From: a virus
Length of the DNA: 27,300 nt
Reading direction: 5' to 3' (one strand)
Virus record (IMG/VR): IMGVR_UViG_3300036760_000568
Location: 1 to 27,300 of that record
This document shows positions 6,397-14,878 of this stretch, one piece after another. The notes under the pieces were generated by a model, which saw only the letters and a list, made by a program, of their open reading frames with translations, did not search any database and was not told where the DNA came from. Each line of letters starts with the position of its first letter. The first letter of the stretch is position 1. The translations under genes were made by a program, and so were the position numbers.

Positions 6397-6629
6397 TGTT
6401 GCACCTCAAGCTCAAGAACTACGCAACGCAAGGGGAAGTGGACGATCTGGGCGAGGCGGTAGTGCAGTTGCGTAAAGAACTGGACGAACTCAAGAAGCGC
6501 CTGCCGCCGGGCATTGTAGCGAAGCCAGAGGCGAAACCGCGCCATGTGACTTCAGGGAACGTACACCGCGTATTGCGCGAGCTGGAGTTGCGCGACGCAC
6601 AGGAAGAAAAAGGAGCAACGCATGGCTAA
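6396..6629 (+). CDS. Hypothetical coiled-coil protein
   Basis: A 77-residue protein whose start overlaps the terL stop (TGATG). Residues about 12-38 (GEVDDLGEAVVQLRKELDEL and on) show heptad spacing of Leu and Val with alternating charge, indicating a short coiled coil, followed by a proline break (RLPPG) and a charged helix (VLRELELRDAQEEK). There is no cysteine or membrane segment. It overlaps the following gene by 8 bases. It may be an assembly helper of the packaging module; no named family is recognised. Confidence 0.65.
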   Translation: MLHLKLKNYATQGEVDDLGEAVVQLRKELDELKKRLPPGIVAKPEAKPRHVTSGNVHRVLRELELRDAQEEKGATHG

Positions 6630-6849
6630 GAAAGCATTTATGAACCCTGCGCTTGGCAAACACATGGCCGATGCTGGCATGGATGAAGCACCCGACCCGC
6701 TGGCCGCTCCGCAGGAAGAAGGGATGCAGAACCAGCCGGTGACGTGTCCCAAGTGCGGCGCTCAATTGTCGCTCGAACCGGCAGAGGAATCGGAAGCGGA
6801 GCACGCGGCATTGGCGGCTCCCGCGCCCATCAAAGGGCCGGTGGCCTAA
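6622..6849 (+). CDS. Small acidic protein with a CPKC knuckle
   Basis: A 75-residue protein with an N-terminal part MAKKAFMNPALGKHMADAG, an acidic Pro/Ala linker and one CPKCGA knuckle (C42, C45). The second cysteine pair of a zinc ribbon is missing, so zinc could be shared between subunits or the ribbon may be degenerate. The C-terminus is Ala/Pro-rich. AAGGAG precedes the ATG. It lies between terminase and portal, where small accessory head proteins are common. Function is unknown. Confidence 0.6.
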   Translation: MAKKAFMNPALGKHMADAGMDEAPDPLAAPQEEGMQNQPVTCPKCGAQLSLEPAEESEAEHAALAAPAPIKGPVA

Positions 6850-6892
6850 GAGTTTCTAAGCACGCCCCACATCGGGGAGGAGAGAAAGCAAC

Positions 6893-8467
6893 ATGAGAAC
6901 AGTACGAACGATTCTGGCAGTTCTGTTGGCGCTGGCAATTACGGCTCCTGTCCCTATGCTCGCGCAACAGCAATCGAGGGTTGCCGGCGTGTTTGTGGCC
7001 GCCAACTACAACACTTGGCAGGCCACAGTTGTGACTGGCAACGCAGCTACTGGCGGTGGCGCGGTCATCGTGGTTTCGCCGGCTACAGCTATGGCCGATG
7101 GGCGGGTGCTGAGCCAATTCAATGTCAATGCGCCCGTCACCATCAATGATGCGGCATCGGAAACCTTTACCCCTACCGCCGTTGCTTTCGGCACTTGTCC
7201 GACAGACGGTTCTGTATCTGGCGGATTGGGACCGTGCGCGACGCTTACCGGCACGATTGCCAACTCGCACGGTCGCGGCGCGCAAGTAAAATCGGGTACC
7301 GCGGGCCTGCAAGAAGCCCTCAACGACGCTACCGCGATTGGTGGCGGTGAGGTTATCGTGGATCGTGGATGGTCTGGCACAACCGCGAACATCACATCAG
7401 CGGCACCTTTCTCAAACGTGTCAGTGACGGACAAGCGCAACGCGGCGCCAGTCTACTACTATGCACAGCCGACTACACTGACGGCTTTAGCCACGCCAGC
7501 CACGCGGTCTGCGGCTGCTGGCGCAACGCAGGTCATAGACGGTACGGCAGTGGGCACTTTCGCCAATGCCGTGTTGTTCGTCTGCGTGACCTACGTAGAT
7601 ATGCTGGGCGGGGAAAGCCCTTGCTCAGCGTCGTTCAGCTACACGCCGGCCGGCAGTTTGGCTACTAACTGGGCATCTCCAGCGGCCTCTACGGGAGCCA
7701 TCGGCTGGCGAGCCTACGCGGGCATCACGGGCACGAGCACGCAATATCAGCTTCCCATTACAGCCTCCAACTGCACACTAACCACGCTGGAAAGCATTTT
7801 CCCCGCGTGCGCTATCGGTTCTTCGGCGATATTTACAACTCCGCTGACCACCAGCTCTCTGGCTCCCGGATATGTGGTCAACGTCTACCGACCGAATACG
7901 CAAAGTCATACGACGTTCGGCTATCAAGCAAGCGCCTCGGTTGCGGCTGGTGCCTTCCAATCGAACTATGGGCCGTTCATCGCCACCGGGAACATTGCTT
8001 CCGGTCAATTGGGCGTTCTGGGCACGGTGCCTTTGCCTTTGGGCTACCTCAACCAGATTGGGAAGTCGGTCAAGATCAGCGGGAAGATTGCCTCTACCGC
8101 GGTCAGCACAGCCGTACAGGGCTATCAGGTATCTCTTGGCCCTACGTTCACAACCGGCACGCCGACTGTGCTTTGCCAGTTCACCAATACCGTGACCTTG
8201 GCGGCGGTGGCTTATGGCACGTCGTTTGAATGTACGCTGACCACCAACGCCATCGGCGCGAGCGGCACGATCATGCCTAATGGCTTTGCCATCACCCAAG
8301 CAGCGGCTGGCGGCGCCACGGCGCTGTCGATCGCTGTGGATACCGGGACGGCAGCCATCACCAACAAACTCGACACGCAGAACACCATCTACATCGTGCT
8401 GACGACCGGAACGGCTGCCACCAACCCAGCACAGTTGCTGGACCTGCACATCGTACCGATGAACTGA
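6893..8467 (+). CDS. Secreted beta-rich tail-fibre-like protein with signal peptide and eight paired cysteines
   Basis: A 524-residue product starting at ATG 6893 after GGGGAGGAG. Residues 1-25 are a clear Sec signal peptide (MRTVRTILAVLLALAITAP, then MLAQ|QQ). The mature protein is Thr/Ala/Gly/Val-rich and almost entirely beta-predicted. A mid-region fibronectin-like module contains VCVTYVDMLGGESPCS followed by GWRAYAG. The C-terminal region (KSVKISGKIASTAV, later QLLDLHIVPMN) has the look of fibre-tip or receptor-binding domains in phages. The eight cysteines form four adjacent pairs (TCP/GPC, FVC/SPC, SNC/PAC, VLC/FEC), as expected for disulfides in the periplasm or outside the cell. Location between terminase and portal genes argues it belongs to the phage. 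Function as fibre, decoy or adhesin is unproven. Confidence 0.75.
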   Translation: MRTVRTILAVLLALAITAPVPMLAQQQSRVAGVFVAANYNTWQATVVTGNAATGGGAVIVVSPATAMADGRVLSQFNVNAPVTINDAASETFTPTAVAFGTCPTDGSVSGGLGPCATLTGTIANSHGRGAQVKSGTAGLQEALNDATAIGGGEVIVDRGWSGTTANITSAAPFSNVSVTDKRNAAPVYYYAQPTTLTALATPATRSAAAGATQVIDGTAVGTFANAVLFVCVTYVDMLGGESPCSASFSYTPAGSLATNWASPAASTGAIGWRAYAGITGTSTQYQLPITASNCTLTTLESIFPACAIGSSAIFTTPLTTSSLAPGYVVNVYRPNTQSHTTFGYQASASVAAGAFQSNYGPFIATGNIASGQLGVLGTVPLPLGYLNQIGKSVKISGKIASTAVSTAVQGYQVSLGPTFTTGTPTVLCQFTNTVTLAAVAYGTSFECTLTTNAIGASGTIMPNGFAITQAAAGGATALSIAVDTGTAAITNKLDTQNTIYIVLTTGTAATNPAQLLDLHIVPMN

Positions 8468-8646
8468 TGCCCGCAAAGTCTAAAGCGCAACGCCGCTTCA
8501 TGGGTCTAGCTGAGCACCATCCAGAAGAAGTGTACGCGAAGAATCGCGGGGTGCTCGGCATGGACAAGGGACAATTGCATGACTTCGCAATCACATCGGA
8601 GCGCGGTCTAAAGCGTCACGTTTCGCCGAGCAGGAGAAAACGTTGA
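8467..8646 (+). CDS. Small phage protein, DUF3008-like
   Basis: A 59-residue ORF whose ATG shares base 8467 with the previous stop. It opens with PAKSKAQRRFMG, the hallmark of a small phage protein family (DUF3008, usual form PAKSKAQQRFMG). It continues with a central KNRGVLGMDKGQLHDFA segment and ends GLKRHVSPSRRKR, matching the family's D-[LF]-x-D-F-A and G-L-P pattern near the end. Members are small, basic and frequently sit in structural modules, and their role is unknown. It ends by overlapping the TTG start of the next ORF as TTGA. Confidence 0.7.
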   Translation: MPAKSKAQRRFMGLAEHHPEEVYAKNRGVLGMDKGQLHDFAITSERGLKRHVSPSRRKR

Positions 8647-8822
8647 TTTTGTCCGAACGTGAACTCCGCGAACGCGGGCGGCAAATCCTTATCCGTCAAT
8701 TGCGCGCCCGCGCGCCGTTTCTCACAGGAAGGAAGCTCCGCACACTGGCACGTGGCATCGAGCGCGAGCAGTGGATGGAGCGCGATAAGGAGGCTGTTCA
8801 CCGTCTGACGCATGGCCGCTGA
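8643..8822 (+). CDS. Small basic hypothetical protein (59 aa)
   Basis: TTG 8643 overlaps the preceding stop (TTGA) and has AGGAG about 8 bases upstream. The frame ends at TGA 8820-8822, overlapping the portal ATG by 11 bases. The product is highly charged and helical (LSERELRERGRQILIRQLRA, then REQWMERDKEAVHRL), with Arg-rich surfaces that could bind nucleic acid or the portal. No family is recognised. Coupling on both sides supports expression. Confidence 0.55.
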   Translation: MILSERELRERGRQILIRQLRARAPFLTGRKLRTLARGIEREQWMERDKEAVHRLTHGR

Positions 8823-11223
8823 CGTTCTGCCAATCAACACTCAGGAAACCCCGCCAGAAACCACGCAAGAGAATAGCCCTCAAGAACTCTCCGAAGATTT
8901 GCAGAAGGAACTCCGCGCTCTCTGGCAGAAGTGCGTTACCGATGGGATCACCGCCGACCGACAGGAAGTGCGCGATGTTTGGCAGGCTCACTTCTACTGG
9001 CGCGGGCTGCAATACACCTGGTGGAGCGAGAAAGAAGGGCGGCTTAAGCTCCTCAGCCAAGCCACAGACCGCGACATCGACAATCCCGATGAGATGCCGC
9101 GTTTCCAGTATGTCACCAACATTTACCAGTCACGGGGACTAGGCTACATCGCGGCTGTAGCCGGGGCCGCGCCGCGAATCCGCTTCTTCCCCGATGATGC
9201 GGACAACCCCGACGATCTCGAAACCGCGCAAGCAGACACCAAACTGGCGAAAGCGATTGAACGCTGGAATCCCACCAAGAAACTGCTACAGGAAGAGGCA
9301 CACCTGTTCTGGATGGACGGTGTTGTAGGAGCTTACGTTCGCCGCGTGGCTGATGGGGAAAAGTTTGGCACGGAATCTGTCGCCAGCCTGAGTTCCCAAG
9401 AAACCGAACTGGCTCCCGAAACGATGCGGTGCGCGAAATGCGGCTGGGAAGGGCCGGCGCAGGAAGTAACTCTGCCAGTGCCGTGCCCTCAATGCGGACA
9501 GCCGCTCACGGAAGAGAATCTAGCCCCAGCCCAGAACGCGAATATCCCTGCGGAAGGAGGCGAAGAGGAGTTTGCCAAGACCCGCGTCGTGATTACTCCT
9601 GTAGGAGCATTGAACCTCAAGCGCCCGCAGTGGTGCAAGGAGCAAGGAGACTTCCACTACCTGGTTTACGAGCGGGAAGTGCATTTCTCGAAAGCTCGCG
9701 CCGCCTTCCCCAAGAAAGCCAAAGAGATCAAGGGCGGGATTCAAGGCGGAGGAGTAGCGGCTTACCGTCGGATTGCGAGACTTTCTACCGCGCAAGGCAC
9801 GACTTTACTCTCACAGACTGGAGACGCCCTAGCGTCGCTCGTCACGATCTCCACGGTCTGGTTCCGCAAAGACGCGTTCTACATGCTGGACGATGAGACG
9901 AAGCGCGACGAGCTGATCGCGGCCTTCCCGGACGGCTGCAAGGTGATTTTCGTTGGCGATACCTATTGCGAATCCGCGCCGGAAAGCATGGACGATGCCT
10001 GGGTGATTGAGCACGCTTACCCTGGGGACGGCCAGCACCGGCCGGCCGTAGGTTCGAGCATGATTTCCGTGCAGGACCGCTTCAACACGGAAAGCAACAT
10101 CGAAACGGAAACTTACGAATACGGGCAGCCCATCACCTACCGCGCGTCCGACACTTTCGATCCCGACGCCTCGAAAGAACAAATCTCCGAGCCTGGGTCG
10201 GAGGTTCAAGTCGCGCTGCGCGCGAATGAAAACATCAGTAACCGGATTATGACCACTTCTCCGGCTTCGGTTTCTCCCAGCATGACTCAGCACATGCAGG
10301 AATTGCGCGGGCCGCTGTCGGACGAAATGAGCGGCGTATATCCAGCCCTGGCAGGCGCGGACACCGACCAAAAGACTTTAGGCGGACAGGCCATGCAGCG
10401 CGACCAGGCGATGGGGCGCATGGGGATTTCCTACTCACGGCTGAAACAGTTCCACGCGAATGTGATGACTTTAGCCTGCCGCGCGCTGCGTAGTGAAGGA
10501 ACAGGCAAGATTTCAACTCCTGTACTGGCTAAGAGCGGAGAGTTTGAATCTGAATCCGTTGATGTGACGGCACTGGAAGGGGAATCGCAAGCCTACCCAG
10601 AGGGAGACGAGAATTTCCCTGAAGGCTGGGCGCAGAAGCGCGCGGTAGCCATGCAGGTTGCAGACTCCCCGCAGGGGCAGATGCTCCTGCAAGACCCGGA
10701 CAACCAACAGGTATTTTTGGATCTCCTGGGCATTCCTGAATTGGTGAGCCCTGACGCGAGTTCGCGCAAGAAACAGCTTCGAGAAATTAAGGAATTGAAA
10801 CCGCAGCCGCAAGCTGAAGCGGCAATCCCTAATGGACAGCCACCCGTGCAAAATCCGCTCGCGGAAATGCTGATTGACCCTGAGTTCGACAACCATCCGG
10901 CGGAGTTAGCGACTTGTGTTGCTTGGCTGAATGGAGAAGAAGGACAGCGCGCGAAGAAGGATGAGCCGGAATGGTTTACCACAGTGCGCGCTCATGCTTT
11001 GGAACATAAGCAACTGATTGAGCCACCTGTAGATGAAAAGAAGCCCATTAGCGTCGCTGTCGCCACCGACAAGATGGTGCCGGAAGCGCAGGCTCAAATT
11101 CTCGAAAAGATTGATGTGCACGTGCAGCCGCAGGATTTCGCGGCAGCCGCGGCGCTGGAAAAGGCAAAGAAGCCGCAACCGATTTTGTCCACTCGCGGAA
11201 ACGTGACCGCGCCCGGCACCTAG
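8812..11223 (+). CDS. Portal protein (P22-like size) with inserted zinc ribbon
   Basis: An 803-residue protein, in the size range of podoviral P22-type portals. It would form the dodecameric ring at one head vertex, docking the terminase and tail. Supporting features are position directly after terminase and before scaffold and capsid; an N-terminal YWRGLQYTWW/NIYQSRGLGYIAA region typical of portals; a conserved central stretch SVQDRFNTESNIETETYEYG with following T-rich loops; and a long C-terminal helical region with Pro/Gln/Ala-rich end as in barrel domains. Unusual is a four-cysteine ribbon, C207-x2-C210 and C225-x2-C228 (RCAKCGW...CPQCGQ), inserted before the core. ATG 8812 overlaps the upstream ORF and has GGAGG about 16 bases upstream. 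Confidence 0.85.
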   Translation: MAADVLPINTQETPPETTQENSPQELSEDLQKELRALWQKCVTDGITADRQEVRDVWQAHFYWRGLQYTWWSEKEGRLKLLSQATDRDIDNPDEMPRFQYVTNIYQSRGLGYIAAVAGAAPRIRFFPDDADNPDDLETAQADTKLAKAIERWNPTKKLLQEEAHLFWMDGVVGAYVRRVADGEKFGTESVASLSSQETELAPETMRCAKCGWEGPAQEVTLPVPCPQCGQPLTEENLAPAQNANIPAEGGEEEFAKTRVVITPVGALNLKRPQWCKEQGDFHYLVYEREVHFSKARAAFPKKAKEIKGGIQGGGVAAYRRIARLSTAQGTTLLSQTGDALASLVTISTVWFRKDAFYMLDDETKRDELIAAFPDGCKVIFVGDTYCESAPESMDDAWVIEHAYPGDGQHRPAVGSSMISVQDRFNTESNIETETYEYGQPITYRASDTFDPDASKEQISEPGSEVQVALRANENISNRIMTTSPASVSPSMTQHMQELRGPLSDEMSGVYPALAGADTDQKTLGGQAMQRDQAMGRMGISYSRLKQFHANVMTLACRALRSEGTGKISTPVLAKSGEFESESVDVTALEGESQAYPEGDENFPEGWAQKRAVAMQVADSPQGQMLLQDPDNQQVFLDLLGIPELVSPDASSRKKQLREIKELKPQPQAEAAIPNGQPPVQNPLAEMLIDPEFDNHPAELATCVAWLNGEEGQRAKKDEPEWFTTVRAHALEHKQLIEPPVDEKKPISVAVATDKMVPEAQAQILEKIDVHVQPQDFAAAAALEKAKKPQPILSTRGNVTAPGT

Positions 11224-11250
11224 CGGGAAAACGCTGGACAAGGTGAAGCA

Positions 11251-12558
11251 ATGGCAGCAACCCCAGACGTAGCAGTGAACTTGGCAGCCGAAGCCGCCCC
11301 GTCAGCGGTGGAAACTGCCCCAGTTGGAGCACCCGAAGCTGGAGCCGAAGAAGCTCTGGAGACGCCAATCGTAGGGGCGGAACAACCTATCGAGGGTGAG
11401 CAACCGGAAACGGCAGAGCAACCCGAAACCAAGGAAGAGGATTTATCTGAGTTCAAGGTTCCGGTAGCGGCACGCCTGCAAGCATTGGCAAAGAGTTCGC
11501 CACTGTTTGCGCAGGCGATGAACGAGAACCCGAAACTTGCGGACTCATTAGCCGCCACCTTCCGGCGTGAAGAAGGTTTTCGGGAGCAGTTTTCCACGGT
11601 CGCGGAAGCCCGTGAAATGCGGGAGATGTTTCCGCGCGGCGCGGAAGACGCGCAACAGCTTGTCGCAGAGATCGAGGAAGTCGCCGAACTGGATGGCCTG
11701 TACTACAGCAACGATCCTGTTTCGCATGAGCAGTTCATCCGCAATCTGCATGAACAAGACCCCAAGACTTTTCGTTCGCTGTTGAGCACGCTGCCGCAAG
11801 TGTGGGCCAAGCTCGACCCGGATAGCTATCAGAAAGTCTTTTCGGGGATTCTCGGCGCGACGTTTGAGAGTGAAGGGCTGCCTGCTTTTGTGCAGAGCCT
11901 TCGCCAAGCGGCTGAAGCCGGAGATGTCGAAAAGGTCAAAGGGTTCGCCAATGAACTCTCTGGCTGGCTCGACAGGTTCACGCCGAAAGCGAAAAAGACG
12001 CTCGACCCGCGAGAACAGGAGTTGGAGCGCAGGCAGAAGGAACTGGACGACCGCGACCGCGCCGCGAGCACGAAACAGCGCGAAGCGTTCAATGCTTCCT
12101 TCACACAGTCGGAAGTGAAGAACCAGACTGACGCGATCCAGAAACTGATCGGCGCCAAACTTCCCAAAACGCTTTCTGAGGCGAGACGCACACGCATTAC
12201 CGAGGACATTCGCGCGGGCATGGTGAAGTATTTGGGCTCCAGCCGGCCCTTTATGCGCGCATTGAAAGCAGCGTTTGATGAAGGCGACATGAACAAAGCT
12301 CTGGCAATCTCGAAGAGCGCATGGTCGCGGCTGCTTCCCGGTGTAGCGCGGCGCGTCTTGAACGAAGAAACGCAAACCATTGTCCAGGGCAACCGCGAGA
12401 CTGTCGAGCGCAAGCGCGCGGCAGCCGCACGGACTGAAGTAAGGGGCGCAGCTCCCACCCGAACACCAACGCCCGTGAAATCGGGGCCGGAAGACCTTTC
12501 GAGTCTTTCGATGAAGGAGCGCGTACAGCGCCTCATGCAAAAGTCCACAAAGGGATAA
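11251..12558 (+). CDS. Capsid scaffolding protein (putative)
   Basis: A 435-residue protein lying between portal and major capsid, the standard scaffold position. The first 70 residues are Ala/Glu/Pro-rich and acidic, likely disordered. The middle is almost all helix. A strong coiled coil appears at about residues 250-285 (LDPREQELERRQKELDDRDR). The end is basic and ends in a short helix, SSLSMKERVQRLMQKS, as in scaffolds that bind coat protein through a C-terminal helix. It would guide procapsid assembly and then leave or be degraded. There is no cysteine. Only six bases separate its stop from the capsid ATG. Confidence 0.75.
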   Translation: MAATPDVAVNLAAEAAPSAVETAPVGAPEAGAEEALETPIVGAEQPIEGEQPETAEQPETKEEDLSEFKVPVAARLQALAKSSPLFAQAMNENPKLADSLAATFRREEGFREQFSTVAEAREMREMFPRGAEDAQQLVAEIEEVAELDGLYYSNDPVSHEQFIRNLHEQDPKTFRSLLSTLPQVWAKLDPDSYQKVFSGILGATFESEGLPAFVQSLRQAAEAGDVEKVKGFANELSGWLDRFTPKAKKTLDPREQELERRQKELDDRDRAASTKQREAFNASFTQSEVKNQTDAIQKLIGAKLPKTLSEARRTRITEDIRAGMVKYLGSSRPFMRALKAAFDEGDMNKALAISKSAWSRLLPGVARRVLNEETQTIVQGNRETVERKRAAAARTEVRGAAPTRTPTPVKSGPEDLSSLSMKERVQRLMQKSTKG

Positions 12559-12564
12559 ACAGCA

Positions 12565-13836
12565 ATGCCGAGCACACCAACAGCACCGAGTACAGCACAA
12601 AGCATCGCCGTGCAACTGGAGAAAGTGCGTCCGGTTGTGAAGAAGGCGTTCGAGACGGAAGACGTTTTGCTCGACTTCTTCAAGGAAAACGGAGATGTGG
12701 AAGTCATCGGCACGCGCGCCGTGCGCGCTCCGATTTACATTCGTCCCGGCGGTGCCGCGTCGCAAGGCACCGGCGACTTCGACGACAAGGGCCGCGGTTC
12801 CGGCAGTGTATGGGACTTTGCGACCGTTTCCACCATCGAGTTCCACTTCGCGTTTGAAGTGTCCAAACTCGCCGAATACGCCACGGACAGTAAGAGCAAA
12901 GCCGTGGAGAACGTAGCCACGGCGGAAGTTGCGAACGCGATGGAAAACTTCAAGGCGTTTCTCGACCGCCTGACCAACACGGCTGGTTCCGGCGTGCTGG
13001 ACACCATCGGGGCCATCGCTACCAGCACGACTTTCACGGTGACGAACGCCGACATGTTTTTCTACAACCAACTCATTCAGGTCTACAGCTCCACGCTGGC
13101 GACCAACCGCGGCCTCTGCAAAGTGGTGGCGGTTGACCCGCTGGCAAAGACCATTACCGTGGACGCTGCGCCGGGCGGAACCATTGCTGGCGATGTGCTG
13201 GTGATCAACATCAATCAGGGCACTTCCGGCGCGAACCCGGTTTCGCTCCAGGGCTTGCTCTACACCCACGTGGATAGCGCGACGGGAAGTTGGCAAGGGC
13301 TGGCGCGTTCAAGCTACCCCGAAGCGTTGAAGACCCCTCACATCGCCGCAGCCGCCGCCGCGATTACGCCGGGCATGGTGCGGTTGCTCTTCTCGAAGAT
13401 ACGTCGCGTACTGGGCTCGAAGCAATTCGAGAAGGAAGAGTTGATCCCCTACATGAACGTGGACCAGGAAGCCGCGTGGGAGAACACCGGCTTGAACGTG
13501 TCCTCGATCATCATCAATCAAGTGGGCGGGAGCAACGCGCCCGAAGTGGGCAAGAAAAGTCCGCCGGCAACCATGATGGGCCGCAAAATCATGTCCAGCA
13601 TCCACGCCACACCGGGCCGCGTGGATATGGTCATGCCGAAACACTGGTGGAGAGCGGTGACGAAGGAGATTGACTTCTTCGAGGAAGGCGGCCAGACGGT
13701 GTTCCCGCTGTACGGAACTTCCGGCGGCTTGCTTTCCGGGTACATTTCGTACCTCGACACCGTGTTCCAGATCGGCGCGGACCTGCCACGTTTCGGCGGG
13801 TTCATCGACGGCGCGGCACAGCCGCCCGGGTACTAA
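12565..13836 (+). CDS. Major capsid protein (HK97-fold expected)
   Basis: A 423-residue protein following the scaffold and ending in a strong terminator. The N-arm (VRPVVKKAFETEDVLLDFF), a charged E-loop-like segment with Gly-rich RPGGAASQGTGDFDDKGRG, a long spine helix (KAVENVATAEVANAMENFKA) and a C-terminal P-domain-like half (RVDMVMPKHWWRAVTKEIDF) fit HK97-type coat proteins. Residues about 145-225 hold an inserted small beta domain (TFTVTNADMFFYNQLIQVYS, followed by VVAVDPLAKTITVD and GDVLVI), as in several podoviral coats with I-domains. The gene uses strongly biased codons (frequent GGC, CTG, AAG), suiting high expression. It would form the icosahedral shell. Confidence 0.82.
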   Translation: MPSTPTAPSTAQSIAVQLEKVRPVVKKAFETEDVLLDFFKENGDVEVIGTRAVRAPIYIRPGGAASQGTGDFDDKGRGSGSVWDFATVSTIEFHFAFEVSKLAEYATDSKSKAVENVATAEVANAMENFKAFLDRLTNTAGSGVLDTIGAIATSTTFTVTNADMFFYNQLIQVYSSTLATNRGLCKVVAVDPLAKTITVDAAPGGTIAGDVLVININQGTSGANPVSLQGLLYTHVDSATGSWQGLARSSYPEALKTPHIAAAAAAITPGMVRLLFSKIRRVLGSKQFEKEELIPYMNVDQEAAWENTGLNVSSIIINQVGGSNAPEVGKKSPPATMMGRKIMSSIHATPGRVDMVMPKHWWRAVTKEIDFFEEGGQTVFPLYGTSGGLLSGYISYLDTVFQIGADLPRFGGFIDGAAQPPGY

Positions 13837-13883
13837 ACGCTAACCTTCGGCTCTCTGCCCTAACGGCGGATGCTGAAGTTTGG

Positions 13884-13917
13884 AAGGGGGCGGTCTTCGG
13901 ATCGCCCCTTTCATTTT
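13884..13917 (+). terminator. Rho-independent-type terminator with UUCG loop after the capsid gene
   Basis: A 12-pair stem (13884-13895 with 13900-13911, including two G-U pairs) is closed by a cUUCGg tetraloop at 13896-13899 and followed by CATTTT after the UUU of the stem base. The imperfect U-tract suggests partial termination, which would raise capsid mRNA relative to the downstream connector and tail genes. Confidence 0.8.
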
Positions 13918-13926
13918 GGAGGGAAC

Positions 13927-14244
13927 GTGCCCATCAACAAACTGATGTCGGAAATCAATTACGAGAAACAGACGGTGAGGATTAGCGCGGAGATTCATTC
14001 GGACGGCGCGAATCCGCTTTTCCCTGAAGGCGCGGAGTTCAAGGTGGAGAAGGGCGCGGTGTCCATCGGTGCGGCTGGAGAGCTTCTTTTCGGAGTGGAG
14101 TTGAGCTACGCGGTTCCCGCAGCAGAGGCTGAACTTCTCCCCGTGCCGCCAGAGGAAGCGTTGCCGGAAACGCCTGAGCCTGAGCCGCCCACGAAAGAAC
14201 CAGAAGTTACAGCGAAGAAAGGCCGTAAAGAAACCATCCAATGA
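13927..14244 (+). CDS. Hypothetical head-completion-type protein
   Basis: GTG 13927 after GGAGGG is chosen over ATG 13870, because the earlier start would run through the terminator hairpin. The 105-residue product starts MPINKLMSEINYEKQTVRIS and has a beta-rich first half (AEFKVEKGAVSIG) and a Pro/Glu-rich, Lys-ended tail. There is no cysteine. It overlaps the next ATG as ATGA. Position between capsid and connector genes suggests a head decoration or completion role, without family evidence. Confidence 0.65.
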   Translation: MPINKLMSEINYEKQTVRISAEIHSDGANPLFPEGAEFKVEKGAVSIGAAGELLFGVELSYAVPAAEAELLPVPPEEALPETPEPEPPTKEPEVTAKKGRKETIQ

Positions 14245-14837
14245 AATGTCCTGAGCACATTGCAGCGCGAATCACTGCCGCTGGGGGAAAGAACTGTTTC
14301 GGCGAGCCGATGTTCCGCGTGGTCTGGGGATTTGACCGCATCGTGCCCTTTCATGGTTTCTGGGAGGATACGGGCCGCATCGAAACGCGACATGAGCCAA
14401 AGTACCTGCCCGCCGACCGCTGGCATTTAGAGGGCTGGCGTCCACCAGAAGAGTACGGCACGCCCGAATCATGGAAGAAAGCAGGAGAAGAGATCCGCGT
14501 CGGCGCGACGGTGGATACTGCCGGGCCGTTTCCTTCGCGCGGAGAGTACGAACTTGTGCTCACGTTTCAGTCCGAGCAGGGAGAGTTTGTGCCGCTCAAC
14601 GCGACAACTTGCGAATGGGTTGTGCAGGCCATCACTTTCGGGCGCAACAATTTCAGCTTTCACATGCGGCGGCAGGCCATCTTGCAGCGCGAAGCGCGCG
14701 CCAAGAAGAACCGCATTGATGAGCGCCAAGGAAAGATGCTCGAAAATCTTCGTCCGTTTTGCAGCAATCCTTTCGTTACCGTTCCGGGGAATCCCACGGA
14801 GAAGCGGACGAAGGGCGGAATCGTTTTGGTGAATTAA
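14241..14837 (+). CDS. Conserved-type phage hypothetical protein
   Basis: A 198-residue protein coupled to the previous gene (ATGA). It contains AAGGKNCFGEPMFRVVWGFD near its N-terminus, a pattern (G-x-N-x-F-G-E-P-x-F-R-V-V-W-G) that I recall from hypothetical proteins in head-tail regions of environmental phages. The centre is Trp/Pro-rich (HLEGWRPPEEYGTPESW). The C-terminal third is a basic helix (RRQAILQREARAKKNR) and a loop region. There is no membrane or signal segment. The most likely role is in virion assembly; the molecular function is unknown. Confidence 0.7.
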   Translation: MKCPEHIAARITAAGGKNCFGEPMFRVVWGFDRIVPFHGFWEDTGRIETRHEPKYLPADRWHLEGWRPPEEYGTPESWKKAGEEIRVGATVDTAGPFPSRGEYELVLTFQSEQGEFVPLNATTCEWVVQAITFGRNNFSFHMRRQAILQREARAKKNRIDERQGKMLENLRPFCSNPFVTVPGNPTEKRTKGGIVLVN

Positions 14838-14878
14838 ATCTCGCGTCGTGGCGCGCAACCCACGGAGGGAGAAACAGA

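Noticed and set aside
6865-6877. CCCC/GGGG hairpin ahead of the 6893 gene
   Set aside because: Only four pairs and no U-tract. It might weakly mask the ribosome site but is not supportable as a regulator or terminator.
11548-13296. 582-codon open frame on the minus strand across scaffold and capsid genes
   Set aside because: It runs antisense through two recognisable structural genes and their junction. The translation is His/Arg/Leu-rich with no domain, as expected for a GC-rich antisense shadow.
13870-13926. ATG 13870 as start of the gene after the capsid
   Set aside because: The extension would be encoded by the terminator hairpin. GTG 13927 has its own GGAGGG.
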